A stretch of DNA of 64,000 nucleotides from the NCBI GenBank assembly GCA_028015205.1, contig CM051519.1, forward strand, positions 43,815,979 through 43,879,978, written 5' to 3'. This DNA is from Mytilisepta virgata (taxonomy: Eukaryota > Mollusca > Bivalvia > Mytilida > Mytilidae). The translations under genes were made by a program, and so were the position numbers. Every line of letters starts with the position of its first letter. Position 1 is the stretch's first letter. The notes under the pieces were generated by a model. It searched no databases, had not been told where the DNA came from, and worked only from the letters and a program-made list of their open reading frames with translations. Shown here piece by piece: positions 23,904-36,889 of the stretch.

Positions 23904-25406
23904 TATACACTCCCAAAAACGAAACTCAACATCCAACATTCTTTTTTCCAAATATGAATTTTTTCAAATATTTGCGTGATGTAGACATGAAAACATGATT
24001 ATGTTAAAATTTAAATGTCCGATAATTGAATTTAACATCCTGATAGTGACTGTTGATCACACGTGACATTTCGGGTCAGCATGTGTTTCGCTGCACACGG
24101 AAGGCGTACAGGAATAAGTAGGGCAGTTGCACGTGCGAATCATGGCTTATCTTTAAGCGGGTTTAATGGGTATAAAAGACACCTAAACGTTTAAGTGAAT
24201 TCAGTTGTTAAAGTGTTTCTCTACCCTGCTACGATATTCCAAGAATAGGCACAGCTGTCTGGAACATCGTGTTTGGTCGCCTTCAGGTTGGTGAATCAGA
24301 GAAGCAATCGCTAGACTTTATAATATTCACCTGATCACGATTTTCGAACTCTTGCAACGGTACCAGCAATCTGGTTCGACAGCTAACCTTCAACGTTCTG
24401 GCCGACCTAGCACCACATCAGCAGCCCACGATCGCTACATCCTGATACTTCGCCTGAGAAACCGAACCATGCCGGTAACAGAAACAGCTTCAAATGTTCA
24501 AAGTTTCCGACGATGATCGGCACGAACAGTCAGAAACCGTTTCCGTAAAAACGGCTTACGTGCCACACATCCTTACTTTGGTGCATTACTGAACCGCCGG
24601 CATCGACTTGCAAGGCTTGATGGTGCAACAGAGATAGGGGCTAAGACCTGCAAAACTTTAGGCGAGTTGGGTTCGGCGATGAATCAGTATTCAAGCTGCA
24701 GAGTAGAGATGTCCGTATATGTGTCTGCAGATGCCGGAATGAGAGTTTCGCAAGATACTGCGTCCTTGAGGTCAACAGTTTCGGCGAGGGAAGTGTGAAG
24801 ATGTTGGGTGCCATATTCTACCTCCGAAAAACTCAACTAGTGTTCATCCTCGACAACCTTTAACACCGCTTGTTACAGAGATGAGGTTTTGACACCACAC
24901 ATGCTGTCCGTAATAAACTTTCGTAGGGAAGTTTTTAAGGACGACAACGCTCAGTCACACACTGCTCGTGCTACTGTTGACTTCTAGCCAACCAGAACGT
25001 ACCAGTGCTCCCTGACCGTCTAAATCACCAGATTTGAACCCAATAGAACATTTATTGGATGATTTGGATCGAAGCGTGCGCAATCGTCAACCAGCGTCGT
25101 AAACTCTGCAAGAACTGCAGCATGCTCTTGTTAAGAATGTGTGAGAATTCCGGACGACCGTATTCGTCGATTGATTGATTCTATGCCGAGACGGGTTCGT
25201 TCTGTGTTACAAGCTAATGGTGGGCACATCAGATATTGAATTTGAAGTGACGTCATCTGACATTTTAATGAACTTTAAAGTCTGAACAACCAGTGTGCCA
25301 AATTTCAATGTAATGTGATCTTTATTTCTGTATTTAAAATGATGTTGAAAAATTGAAGTAAACGATATTTTTTCCACATGTTGCGTTTCTGTTTTGGGAA
25401 AGTATA
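23904..25406 (+). mobile_element. Tc1/mariner-type DNA transposon, inactive
   Basis: About 1.5 kb bounded by imperfect terminal inverted repeats. The left end is TATACACTCCCAAAAACGAA. The right end, reversed, is TATACTTTCCCAAAACAGAA. Both continue into a shared AAACxCAACAT. TA dinucleotides lie at both edges, as expected for TA target duplication. On the + strand between them lies a broken transposase. The element is in a TRPM intron. Confidence 0.8.
24380..25215 (+). pseudogene. Tc1-like transposase remnant
   Basis: Fragments in different frames spell a Tc1-family DDE transposase: helix-turn-helix remnants (NRTMPVTE, RTVRNRFR), the first catalytic aspartate in FGDES, the second in DDNAQSHTA and the C-terminal SPDLNPIEHLLDDLDR. 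Multiple frameshifts and stop codons break it, so it cannot encode an active enzyme. The family inserts at TA by cut-and-paste; the motifs support this assignment, but the subfamily is not resolved. Confidence 0.8.
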
Positions 25407-25409
25407 TTA

Positions 25410-27170
25410 TTAGTCCTGAGTGTATTTTGAGAACGCAGAATATGGTACGCGTATTTTGAGAGCTTGCACATTGTGAAAACAAAATTGTGTGAGATGCACT
25501 TTAGAGCGAATACGGCAGCACGCCTGCTTATCTCTCTCGTGCATAACAAATGATATTAAATTTTCACATTATTGTGCTGAAGTTAAAAAAATACAGGATG
25601 TTTAATGCAATGCAAGGCATTTTTTTTTCTGAATTCAAGACACCAAGTCAAGATGTGTTGAATTACGTCATAAACAGAACGCCAATGTAAGACAATGGGA
25701 AAACGTTTTATTAATTACTTCGACTTAATCTTAATCTTGTTATTTCGATTCTTTGGATTGTGCAAAAGATATATGTTTATACAATATATCTGTCTCAAAA
25801 CCTCAATCCGTGGAATGGATTTTTGGCGTTTTGAACGTCTAAATGCTAGAATCATAAACCAATTTGAATTTTTTATTAAATACAAAATAGATTAAATAAT
25901 ACCATTATTGGTAAATGCTATATATTTATACCTCTTAATTGATTCTGAATTGGGAATTTATATTCGAAAAATTAAACACATACTTATCCTAAAATTAGCA
26001 AAAAACACTATTTCAAAATATTTTCCATGCAGTTTGTGCATGTTTGGTGCAATCAAGTAATATTATAACTTAATAAAATCTTACATGAAGAGTTATCTCC
26101 CCTTTAAATTGAACATTCCATTGACGAAATGTTTTTTTTTCTCTGGAAGACATGACTGAACACAGTACGGTCAGTTTTATTGTTGTTGTCACGTCTAAAC
26201 CAATTGCATCTGTTTGTCCTGTGATATAAATCCATTCCAAGGAATGAGGGTCACTTCCAATAATTAGAATTTTGAAATTGATTTTTAAGGAATCTGCAAG
26301 TAAATATATTTGTACAACTGTACGTGAGTTTCATAGCCACTAGTAATGTTTAAATATTTTTCAATGATTATTTTAACTATAAACTTATAAATTTTTTAAT
26401 TTAGTATTAAATGAATATTCATTCAAAATATGTATGCTCTCGGCATTAAATAGTCTGGACATAGTTTTACCCATATCTGTTGTCTCTAGACTTTTTCATT
26501 ACTCATGCATGTATTTCAGTAGGTATATAATAACGAGTTTTCCCGATTGATCTAACGACCTATTTTTATAGAATGTTTGTCGTTGAGAAACATTAAGTAT
26601 AATGTTTTGTCCTTAATTTACTAATGAAAATCAATAAAGACGAAAGGTTGTTCTGACTTGGGTATAAATACAAGCATATAGGCAGCTATGTTATAGAACG
26701 TAATTATGCTGTAATTATGGGTTTTTACATAACATGTAGCCCATTTAGTGTAAATGTTTACTATTAAAATTAAGGGTCCGTTTTCATTCACGTTTATTTC
26801 CAGATATACTACAGGTACCTCGTGAATTGATTAAGTGTTTTCATCCCCCCTTTTTCTCTGCAACACCCAATAACTTTCATGTCAAAATTTCATAGACTAA
26901 CACAGTGTAACATTTGATTTATGCCGTAATATTCTAATATTACGTGTATTTCTTTCATAAAATAATTAAATGTTTTTTTTAAAATCCCAATGAAGGTCGC
27001 TGGTTCTTACAGAGAAAAGGGGAATACAACACAATAAATCAATTTCCCATATACTGTGTCAGTCGACGACATTTTGACATTTTATAAATGCTATAATATT
27101 ATGATATTGCGTTTATTTCTTGCATTAAATGATAAAAAAAATGAGAATGAAGGTCGCGGGTGTTACAGAA
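25410..27170. other. Intron, mostly unassigned; partial tandem duplication at the end
   Basis: I see nothing recognisable to about 26840. From 26840 to 27170 there are two ~160-bp degenerate units (GTAATATTxTAATATTxxGT, AATGAAGGTCGC, TTACAGA). A third unit seems to be cut by the element at 27173-29551, because its continuation (CACACTAAATCAATTCCC) follows at 29585. Confidence 0.45.
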
Positions 27171-27172
27171 CA

Positions 27173-29551
27173 AGAGGCTCTCAAGAGCCTGAATCGCTCA
27201 CCTGGCAAACAATGACTATAAACTAAATTAATATATTAATGTTTTTTTGTAAATTAAACTGAGTATTTAAGGTCACATAAAATGCTAAAAATACCTTTAA
27301 AAGCCTTTCAAGAACCTCTGGAAAGAAATGGGCATGAGTTCTCCCTATGCTTGATTAAGATACAGTCATGGTCAATCTGATGATTCACAATACAAAATAC
27401 AAGCTTTAATTCATCTTCAAATACAAGTATAAATCTTTTGGTCTATATGTTGTCTTCGTTTTTAAAATGTTTGAAAGAAGTTATGTAAAAATTGTGGGTT
27501 AAGGCTTTTTATTGTACTTGAAAAGGAAATATTGCAGGAACAATCATGCTAAGTTTCATCCAAATCCCCCTAGTAGTTTCAGAGGAGAAGATGTTTGAAA
27601 ATTTGTTAACAACGATGATGACAGACACCAAGTGATGGCAATTAAAAGCTCACATATTATGAAGTGTAATCATTGTTATACAACATTCTCATCATCACCA
27701 TTCACTAAGGATACCATGTTTACTTTAAAAACCAAATATTGTTGAAATCCGAGCAAGTGTAAAAAATGGCGGGAAAATGGCAGCCATTTTAAAAATGGCC
27801 GTCCAAAACAAACTTTCATCATCACCATTCAACTCGGGATACCATGTTTGCCATCAAAGTAGCTTTCATCTTCATTTTATTTCTATAATTCAGGAAAAAA
27901 TAGCAAAAAACAGCATTTTGACTCCTATGTTCTATTTTTAGTAAGGGCGGACATGTTTTTCGACCAATCCAAAATCCAAGCATTAACTTTTTGCAGGATA
28001 CCCTAAGGAACAATCTTACCAAGTTTCATTTGATTTTGAATAGTAGTTTCAGAGAAGAAGATTTTTGAAATAATAACATAAAAAAAAGCCAAAAATGTCA
28101 AAAAGGGCAATAACTCTAACATCAGTTGACAGATTTTCACGAAAATCAGCACACAGGTAGCTCTCATCATGCTGAACACTTTCAACCTGCCAGAACTTGC
28201 CGTAACCTGATGATTTTTGAGATATTTGCGAAAAACTGTTGTTTGACCCCTATGTTCTATTTTTAGTAACAGTGGCCATGTTTTTCGACGGATCAAAAAT
28301 CGAAGCATAAACTTTGTGCAGGATACCCTAAGGAACAATCATGCTAAGTTTTGTCCAAATCCATTCAGTAGTTTCAGAGGAGAAGATTTTTGAAATAATA
28401 GCATAAAAACAAATTTACACGCAATCAAAAGCTTTTTTTCATTTTCTACAGTTTGCCATCTATAAGGCATCAACAGTTATTTTGACATTTAAGGGACAAA
28501 ACTTTAACTCCTAAAGGGCTCATTTAAACATTTTGCAAACTAAGGGAAATGCTGTGAAAATGGTCAATTTTGATGTTCTAAGGGGAATAACTCCTAAAAG
28601 GAATTATCATACAACTTAATAAGTACAAATTTCAAAAAAAAATCAAGAAAAAGAGCAATAACTCCTACATGGGTGGTTACATCTTCTTCAAAATTTCAAA
28701 GCAGGTAGATCTTGAGGTGTTGAACACTTTAGCTTCCCATCAGAATTTTGATATCTGTCACCATTTTTGAGTTATTTGCAAAAAACTGCAATTTACCCCT
28801 ATGTTCTATTTTTAGCCATGGCAGCCATGTTTTTTTACAAATCAAAAATCCAAACGACAGTTTAGTAGCACTCATGCCAAGGAACAACTACACTAAGTTT
28901 GGTTGCAATTAAACTTATGGTGTAAGAGGAGTTAACGATTTTATTACAATGAATAAAGACTGCAAAAATGGTCAATTTTGACGATCTAAGTGGAATAACT
29001 CCTAAAAGGAACGAACCTACAACTTCGATCCTGTTACAAATTTTGTAGATCTTTGTGTGCCTAACAATATGAAATTTAAATTTTTCAAATTTCCTTTATA
29101 GTATCCAAGATATTGAGCTTAATAAGTGCAAAATTTGGAAAAAATGCAGAAAAAGGGCAATAACTCCTACATGGGTCGTTGGATCTTCTTCAAAATTTCA
29201 GGGCAGGTAGATCTTGAGGTGCTGAACACTTTTACCCTATGCCAGAATTTTGATATCTGTTATGGTTTTTGAGTTATTTGCAAAAAACTGCAATTTACCC
29301 CTATGTTCTATTTTTAGCCATGGCGGCCATGTTTTTATACGAATCAAAAATCCAAACGATAGTTTTGTAGCACATATACCAATAAACAACTGTACGAAGT
29401 TTGGTTGCAATTGGTCTTATGGTGTCAGAGGAGTTAACGTTTGAAAAAGTTTACGGACGACGGACGGACGACGGACGGACGGACGACGGACGGACGACGG
29501 ACGCCAAGTGATGGCAATAGCTCACATGACCCTTCGGGTCAGGTGAGCTAA
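27173..29551 (+). mobile_element. Non-coding interspersed element bounded by GCTCACCTG / CAGGTGAGC
   Basis: The left end is GAATCGCTCACCTGG and the right end is GGTCAGGTGAGCT. The 9-bp GCTCACCTG at 27196-27204 pairs with CAGGTGAGC at 29540-29548. The inside has repeated modules: CCCTATGTTCTATTTTTAG at about 27922, 28248, 28797 and 29298, and AATAACTCCTA(C/A)A blocks. A GGAC/GACG simple repeat (29453-29503) and CGCCAAGTGATGGCAATAG come before the right end. There is no protein-coding capacity, so it is non-autonomous or a decayed relic. Confidence 0.55.
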
Positions 29552-29721
29552 AAAAGGGGGCAGAACAAAAGATGGGGAAGCAACACACTAAATCAATTCC
29601 CTCGGTTCCTGTGCGATATGCTCTAAATCGTGCTTTATTCTAGGGTTTGACATAGGGAGAGAAGAGGTGGGAGAGAAACAATGTAGCAGTTAGAAAATTT
29701 CTGACTTCCTAATCATTTAGA

Positions 29722-30179
29722 TGGGTCAAGCCGCGCAATTGTTTTCCTGTTACAGAAGTCATGAAATAATAGGCTGCCATTAAGTCTGTACGTTTCGTTG
29801 AAACATGGGAGATGGCTCAAAACGATCGCTATACAATGGCACATATCCAGTTAAAATCTCGGGGTGTGAAGTCAGTCTACTTTTTCCGTAATTTTAGAAA
29901 TCACGAGCCATGGTAAAAAAGTCTCCTTCCGCAAAGTAAAATGTACCTCTTTCATGCTCTCCATGTAGAATAAAAATTTTCTTGGTTTTATTCATTTAAT
30001 CCTTTCAATATTTCTATGTCAAATGTCTCAGGTAAATACGCCTTTAAAACAATACTAGTTATTCAGTTATCATGGTTGGTTTTGTTACAGTAGGTCCATA
30101 TATCATGGTGCAATTATAATTTTTTTAATGGACTTCTTTTGTATCCCTCAGGTCAAAGTTCATTGCAGGTCTTGAGCCA
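29722..30179 (+). repeat. Long direct repeat, copy 1 (458 bp)
   Basis: Nearly identical to 31892-32345. The visible differences are two substitutions and a 4-bp indel (CCCT, near 30145). It begins TGGGTCAAGCC and ends CTTGAGCCA. See the finding for the LTR-like interpretation. Confidence 0.9.
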
Positions 30180-31891
30180 TATTGAAATATGACATATAAA
30201 TGTTCTCTACATTATGGTATTTGGTTGGTGCGGAAGCTTTTCCTGAACATAACTGTGCAATATTTTTCAGATCTGAAAGAAAATAAGAAAGATTCAGCAT
30301 AAATTTGGGCATAATGCAAACATGTTTATTTCATGAATAAAAACCAAAAACCAGTGAAAAAACCAAGATTCATTACTGATATATTTAGAGCCTCAGTTTA
30401 CTCTTTGGAACTCACTAATGCCTTCTGAAATTATCATTAATATTTATACTTTTAAAAAAATCATATAACAGACAAATAAAGGTAACTTTTTATATTTTTT
30501 TAGGCTGAAATATTGCAAATTTTGAAAATTATTATCCATCATTTTAAAAGTTTCAGCTTGAAATTTTCACATGCTCACAAAAAAGTTCAATATTTTTTAA
30601 CTAATAGCTAGATTATGTAAAGACGAATCTAAAATGGGGTCAACTGTCAAAATCTGCCCAGTATTAACAATTTTACAGCTATTTAAAAATTTGCAGTTTC
30701 TATGTCTGAGAAATGTAAACATCTTGAAGGCGAACAAATTATGATGTTATATGAATTATGATGTCATAACTTTATGACGTCACCAAGTATTGTAAAACAC
30801 AATTAGTCCTATCCTTAACATTTCAACGATAAATGATTAAAGAAAAAAATATTAATCTACAAGTAGTAACCAAGGATTTGCATTGAGGAAAAAATGCATA
30901 GCAACCAAGGAGAATGAATTTTTTTCCATTACACAATCACATGTGCACTTTTAAATAATTCATCAGTATGTGTATAAGTGTATAAGCTTATAAATTTACA
31001 GGAACAATAGAACAGTCCATTTTGCTGCCTGATATTAAAAGTTTAAAAACCAAATAAATTCAGTAATACATGTACATTTAAGTTACATGCTGTCATAATG
31101 AGTTACTCCCCTTTACAATTGACAAACTGCAAATTCTAAATCACAAGAATTTATTCAACCTGTTATTGGTAAATGTTGGTTTAAAATTCTTGTTCAAAGG
31201 GATTTGTGGATGATATAGGTCTCTTTGCATCTATTTCCATTAAATACATTCATCTAATGTTACAATTATTTAGCTGTGGTTTTCAATGCAACCACCTGTT
31301 TGTGTTTACAATTGTCCTTGTTACATGACATGTATGTAGTCTCACCAAAATTGATACATCTAAATAAAAAGCATGTGTTTCCTGCTTATAGTGAGAATTT
31401 TTCATCATACAATAACTGACCTGTAATATATTATTAATAGCAATGCAAAATCCCTGTGTATTTATTCACACAAACACATGTGTTTCAATGTTTACATCAT
31501 ACATATTACAACTTCCGGTTGGGGGGTTAAGGGGGGGGGGGGTTATTTGGGTTTCTAGAATTTTAAGGAATGACAATTTTTTTAAAGATTTTAGTAAAAA
31601 GAACAATAATTTTTTCATTTTACTTTATAATATATGTAAAAAAAATTATTGCACAAGATTTACATTACATATGGACTGTTCAAATTTAGAAAACCCCATT
31701 TTCACCTCTTTTGCATTCTTTTTTAAAGCATTACATTAAAGTTTTGGACCGTATGCAAACATTTTATACTTTTTGTGTTAAATACATACTTAAGGAATTA
31801 TACTGATTCTAGTTTCTCCATCAGTTGTTTACAGGATGGATCAGCATCACAAAATATTCCTTTACACACGTTTGAGATCATGACGTCAAGT

Positions 31892-32345
31892 TGGGTCAAG
31901 CCGCGCAATTGTTTTCCTGTTACAGAAGTCATGAAATAATAGGCTGCCATTAAGTCTGTACGTTTCGTTGAAACATGGGAGATGGCTCAAAACGATCGCC
32001 ATACAATGGCACATATCCAGTTAAAATCTCGGGGTGTGGAGTCAGTCTACTTTTTCCGTAATTTTAGAAATCACGAGCCATGGTAAAAAAGTCTCCTTCC
32101 GCAAAGTAAAATGTACCTCTTTCATGCTCTCCATGTAGAATAAAAATTTTCTTGGTTTTATTCATTTAATCCTTTCAATATTTCTATGTCAAATGTCTCA
32201 GGTAAATACGCCTTTAAAACAATACTAGTTATTCAGTTATCATGGTTGGTTTTGTTACAGTAGGTCCATATATCATGGTGCAATTATAATTTTTTTAATG
32301 GACTTCTTTTGTATCAGGTCAAAGTTCATTGCAGGTCTTGAGCCA
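31892..32345 (+). repeat. Long direct repeat, copy 2 (454 bp)
   Basis: Second copy of 29722-30179, separated from it by about 1.7 kb with no coding sequence. The sequence AGAT precedes copy 1 (from GGGTC) and follows copy 2 (after GAGCC), as a target duplication would. Confidence 0.9.
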
Positions 32346-32467
32346 GATGGCGTTCTAACTGTCTCTCAAAACGATAAATATATAACACATCGCTGTATAA
32401 GTCAGGAAAATCTCACCCTACGAAAATGGTCAAGGGATATATGAAAAGCTATCCATTATTTTCGGAC

Positions 32468-32485
32468 ACCCGTGTTTGCACGGGT
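32468..32485. other. Short perfect hairpin
   Basis: ACCCGTG and CACGGGT form a 7-bp stem around a TTTG loop. No function is assigned. Confidence 0.4.
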
Positions 32486-32972
32486 AATTTCCTAGTTAGG
32501 GCTTTATAGGTTAGTGTTTCGTCTTTAATTTTGCAGACTCGGAGTTATACTGACACATGTAGCTATCACAGCAATATCATACAATTGACCTTTAGAAAAT
32601 GTTTAAGCTGAATACTTTCTGTTATCGAATTCGAGGTGTTTTAGAACATAATATTTAGTGAAAGCAGGGGGATAGTCTTTTTTGACAATTCAGTGTTGCA
32701 TGTCTCACCTGTTTTATTCTAGTGATTCTGTAAGTTTTTTGTACGTCGTGCACATATGACACTGATATAAATTTTGTTGAAATGAATAGTAATAAATTTA
32801 ACCACATTTAGGATAACATTTGTATTTCAACACATATATTACAACAGATCTGAAAATTTAAAACAACAATCTCCTGTATAAACAAAGCAGTAATGAAAAC
32901 AGTGATGAAATTTTGAGACAACTAAGTTATAAATAATAGTGGTCTTTTGGGATTATTATTTCAATTTTTTAG

Positions 32973-33026
32973 GTGATGAAAAAGCTTAAGAAGATAAATG
33001 GAAACTTGAAAATAATCAAAGATACG
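32973..33026 (+). CDS. TRPM-family channel, coiled-coil exon 2
   Basis: The exon is 54 bp, phase 0 to phase 0, acceptor AATTTTTTAG, donor ACG|GTAAGT (consensus). It encodes VMKKLKKINGNLKIIKDT, whose V-L-I-L-I spacing continues the heptads of the preceding exon. It lies 11 kb downstream of that exon; the intron holds a dead Tc1-like transposon and several repeats. Confidence 0.78.
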
Positions 33027-36000
33027 GTAAGTATTATATTTCATTAAAAATCATGTTCATTCAGTTATACAAAAATCTTTAAAAGTTTATAAAAATCAAA
33101 GAAAGTGTCAATATACCTTTCTTTCAAACATGATGTTAAATTCATTGGAGTAACATTCAATCCTACCAAATATGGAAGCAATCCGGCAAGCGGTTTCAGA
33201 GGAGATGCGTCCAAAGGGTCTTCTATTGTTGAGAAATGTAGAAAATAGTCTAAATCCCATAACTCCTACAAAATTTGTTAGATCAAAATGACGGTATAGT
33301 TTGCATATCGTCATACCATAACAATAAATCCTACAAAATATGGAAGTAATCCGCTCAGAGATGCGCCCACAATTTGTTGCGGACGGATGGACAGTCGGAT
33401 ACCATTACCATGTGCCTCCGTCGCTTCGAGGAGCGGGACAAAAATGGGAAAAGTTCGTAAATTCGAAATCCAAAATCGTATAACTAAAAGAATTAAAAAA
33501 ACATGTAGTCCACTAAATCATTTGCAATGAAAACTCCGCTTTTTGTCGTAAAGACATGATTTCAATACGCGCATTGTAATCTGTGTACAGGTACAAATCT
33601 AGATTTGAAGCAGATGTGGGTGTGTCTGTGGCCTCTTTATAAGTACTCTGGTCTGACCAGTCATAATTTCTGCTTTAATGCTGCAGACACGCTGTTCTCG
33701 TGACTAAACCAGACATTTGAACAATCGTCTCTGCTTGCTGTGGTTGTGTAGTCTAGACAAAAGACGATTACCTAGGGAGAAATAGAATGGTATTATTTTA
33801 TTGTTATTGGTTAATTATGTCAAAATGAGTAAATAATATTCCGTGCAAAAATGATAAAATATTTATATTGATATATTTGGTTTCAATTTTGATGAGTTCA
33901 AATGAACACAAAGTTATTCCTATTGTCAAATGAAATAAAATACTATTATGGCTTGGTAAAACTATTTAAAAAATTATAAATTTAAATTTTTTAAATATAA
34001 AATAAAATAAAAGTATAAAATTTTATTTCAATACTGAAACTTATATTTTTAAATTTAACTAAGTATATATCATCCGAAAATTGTTTGAAAAGCTAAATTT
34101 TTAACCAGGTTTTCCTTTGGAAAAATCCCGTTATTGAATTGGTGAAAAATGGCGGGCGGGCGGGCATCTGCCAATCGTGTCCGGCCTATAACTTTCTTAG
34201 ATCTATGGTATGTGGATATGTCACCTCAACACGATGTGTCATGTTTCAAAAATGTTGACCTATGACCTTGACCCGTGACCTTAGGGTGAATACATAGGTC
34301 ATTTTAGATCATCTTCGTGTCAGGCCTGTATCTTGTTTGTATAAGGACCTAGGCCTTGGATTTTTGGTTTGTAGGTAGGTTATCTCAAGATGATGTGTCG
34401 CGTACCAAGAATATTGACCTTGACCGTTGACCTCAAGGTCAATAAATAGGTCATTTTTGTAACTTTTTTGTCTAAAGACCTAGGCCTTGGATCTTTGGTG
34501 TGTAGGTAAGTTACCTCGAGACAATGTTTCACATTCCAAAAAGGAAAACCCGGTTTGCTGTCACACAGACAGCTGTCTTGTTATGTTTTATCACTGTGAA
34601 ATTGAATATTATTTTATCCAACAAGTATTCCGGTAAGTCTCAGAGAAGATTTTTAAGATAGCGTATGAAATTTTCTGAACATTATTCATGTCAAAACTCC
34701 ATAAAAGCATAAAATAAGTATATGTCAAGTTTGAAATTTGTATTTTCATTTTAAAAAAAACTCCTGTTATAACAAAAATCCCTTTTGTCCTATATTGCAC
34801 ACTCTGATAGGGCTTAATTAATAAGTATATGTCAAGTTTGAAATTTGTATTTTCATTTAAAAAAAAACTCCTGTTATAACAAAAATCCCTTTTGTCCTAT
34901 ATTGCACACTCTGATTAGGCTTAATTTGAAAGTGAAGAACTGGAAAATCTTCAACGAATTTTCAAAATTCACGTCTTTCCCGAGTGGAGCTCAGCGGAGT
35001 AAAGGAAAAGACGCTTAATTTTAAAAACGAGTTAAATATTTTCTAGTTCTTAACTTTCGAACTAGTATAAGTACCTATTTCTTCCATAGGTACTCAGTTG
35101 TAAAGTTTCCTGTACCTAGGTAATTTCAATGAGCACAGTCGAATAAGTTAAATAACGTTACGCCTGATTGGTCAAACGGTATAAGCATTTGTGAACGGAG
35201 CGTTTTTATTGGTCTAAAAGCAGTGGAAGATGATGTATCGTGCATTCGGAGATCAGGTTACGTAAATCGATCTTCAACGGGTCACCTCACACTGAAAATT
35301 ATTATTTTCGGGAGAAGAACTAGTCGTTTAGGTATTTCTTTTACTCAACACCTGCAAGTTATTGACACAGTTATTCCATTTAACAGTTAAACTTTCAATG
35401 GTATGATTAATATGTATCAATAAATATTCTATTATCAAAATTTGCAAAGGGTATCCTGCCCTCTATTTGTAAATATACTTAACTGGTTCCATATATGTTT
35501 CAGAAATGGTAAAATGCTGGGGTCGTTTAAAATTAAGTGGTTAATTCAGACATTAGATATAATTTAAAATAAACAAGATTTTCCTTCTTCCTATGACAAT
35601 TTGATAAACATTTGAAACCAGAACTGAGAAAGTCAGAAATGATAGTGCCAATGCAACTTCGCTTATGGGGTATCTTTAGGACGATTTATTCTTTTGGAAG
35701 GCGACTATTTCGCCCACTTCTGCCAGTTTGGGAACCTTGAAATAATACCAAAATAAGTGTTGAATGCGCCATTTTAAAAAAACCTATTATAAGAAAGTAA
35801 TAAAATATCAATGTTAGAAGTAACCAAACTTACAATCAGAGGAATTTGTGAATAATTCTGTTTTATTCAATGAGGACAGTCATGAACTGGAATTTAAGTT
35901 AAAAGTTAAAATACTAATCAGACCAAAGGTATGCAGTAAAATTTAATTCAATGGAATAAATTGTTAAGTTATGACCCTTTTCGCACAGAATATTCATTGC

Positions 36001-36708
36001 TTACAAAAATTAATTTCTAGAAGTTTAATATAACATTATTGAAGAAGAAATAGGCTTATTCCAAACAGCGTTATCGAAATCTTCGAAATGGTGCTTTTGC
36101 AGTGTGCATGTCAGCTGACGTTTTATGAAAATTCATGAATCTTGTCAAACATGCACACTGCATAAATTATATAGAGGATAATTCACTTTCCCTTCTAATA
36201 TGAACTTTAACCTGGCAATATTAACTGAACTTTGCATAAATGCAAAATGTAGCTCTACTTCAGTGTGGCTGTTTTAGTGTGCAGTAAACAAAGCCCGGGA
36301 ATTGTAATGAAGAGTTGAATTAATAAAACTGAGAACTTCCAAATTAGCTTGACGGATTTCGCCGGTGTTTACAGGAGTTCGTACTGTTATAATTATTCAA
36401 ATCTACAATAAAATACGTTGCAAATGTTAGTCATTTTCAGTGATAGTCTACACGAGTTGAAAGATAATACAATCAATGATGAGCTCAAGGATTACCGGAG
36501 AAAATAATTTAGCCTATCACAATTGGGCATTTCTATTGCATCGTAATATCTGAGTCAGTGATACCGAGGCTAACGGTAATTTAGCCAATCGGAATTGTGA
36601 AATATACATAGATTACCAAAATCAGGTAGTTTTACCGGTATTTTTTTACTATAGTATATATAAATATAATAATAGTATGTGTTGTATCAAATTTTCAATT
36701 TTATACAG
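33027..36708. other. Intron with small repeats and a Penelope scrap
   Basis: 33110-33400 has two related units (CCTACxAAATATGGAAG). 33590-33650 is a tiny minus-strand Penelope scrap (ATDTPTSASNLDL on the reverse strand). 34240-34530 has two units with TGACCTTGACC and TAGGCCTTGGAT. 34706-34925 is a ~113-bp tandem duplication (TAAGTATATGTCAAGTTTGA at both starts). I found nothing else except the inverted repeat at 36098-36162. Confidence 0.5.
36098..36162. other. 14-bp perfect inverted repeat with a 37-nt loop
   Basis: TGCAGTGTGCATGT (36098-36111) and ACATGCACACTGCA (36149-36162) are exact reverse complements. The loop holds two further palindromes, TCAGCTGA and ATTCATGAAT. It lies in a TRPM intron, 547 bp upstream of the tail exon. 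Confidence 0.6.
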
Positions 36709-36814
36709 ATGATAAAGTTAGGCAAGGAGATGAAAAAGGAAGAATGGAGTGATGAATCACCGTCCGAAGGCAGTTCTGATCAAGAGTCTTTGTCCTCTGA
36801 TTTCGAAAAGGAAG
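36709..36814 (+). CDS. TRPM-family channel, acidic serine-rich tail exon
   Basis: The exon is 106 bp, phase 0 in and phase 1 out, acceptor TTTTATACAG, donor GAAG|GTAATT. It encodes MIKLGKEMKKEEWSDESPSE and then a serine/acidic run (GSSDQESLSSDFEKE). The SDE/SSD sites look like casein kinase 2 targets; this is inference. Reading through the donor gives another 25 codons before a stop, so a retained-intron isoform is possible. Confidence 0.72.
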
Positions 36815-36889
36815 GTAATTGTACATTGTTGAATACATGTGAGCACAATTGTTTAGTAAAGTCAAGAAAGATCAAAGTCATATTCGAAT

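Noticed and set aside
29453..29503. GGACGACGGACG run considered as a CRISPR-like or zinc-finger target array
   Set aside because: It is a plain simple repeat at the end of a dispersed element, without unique spacers.
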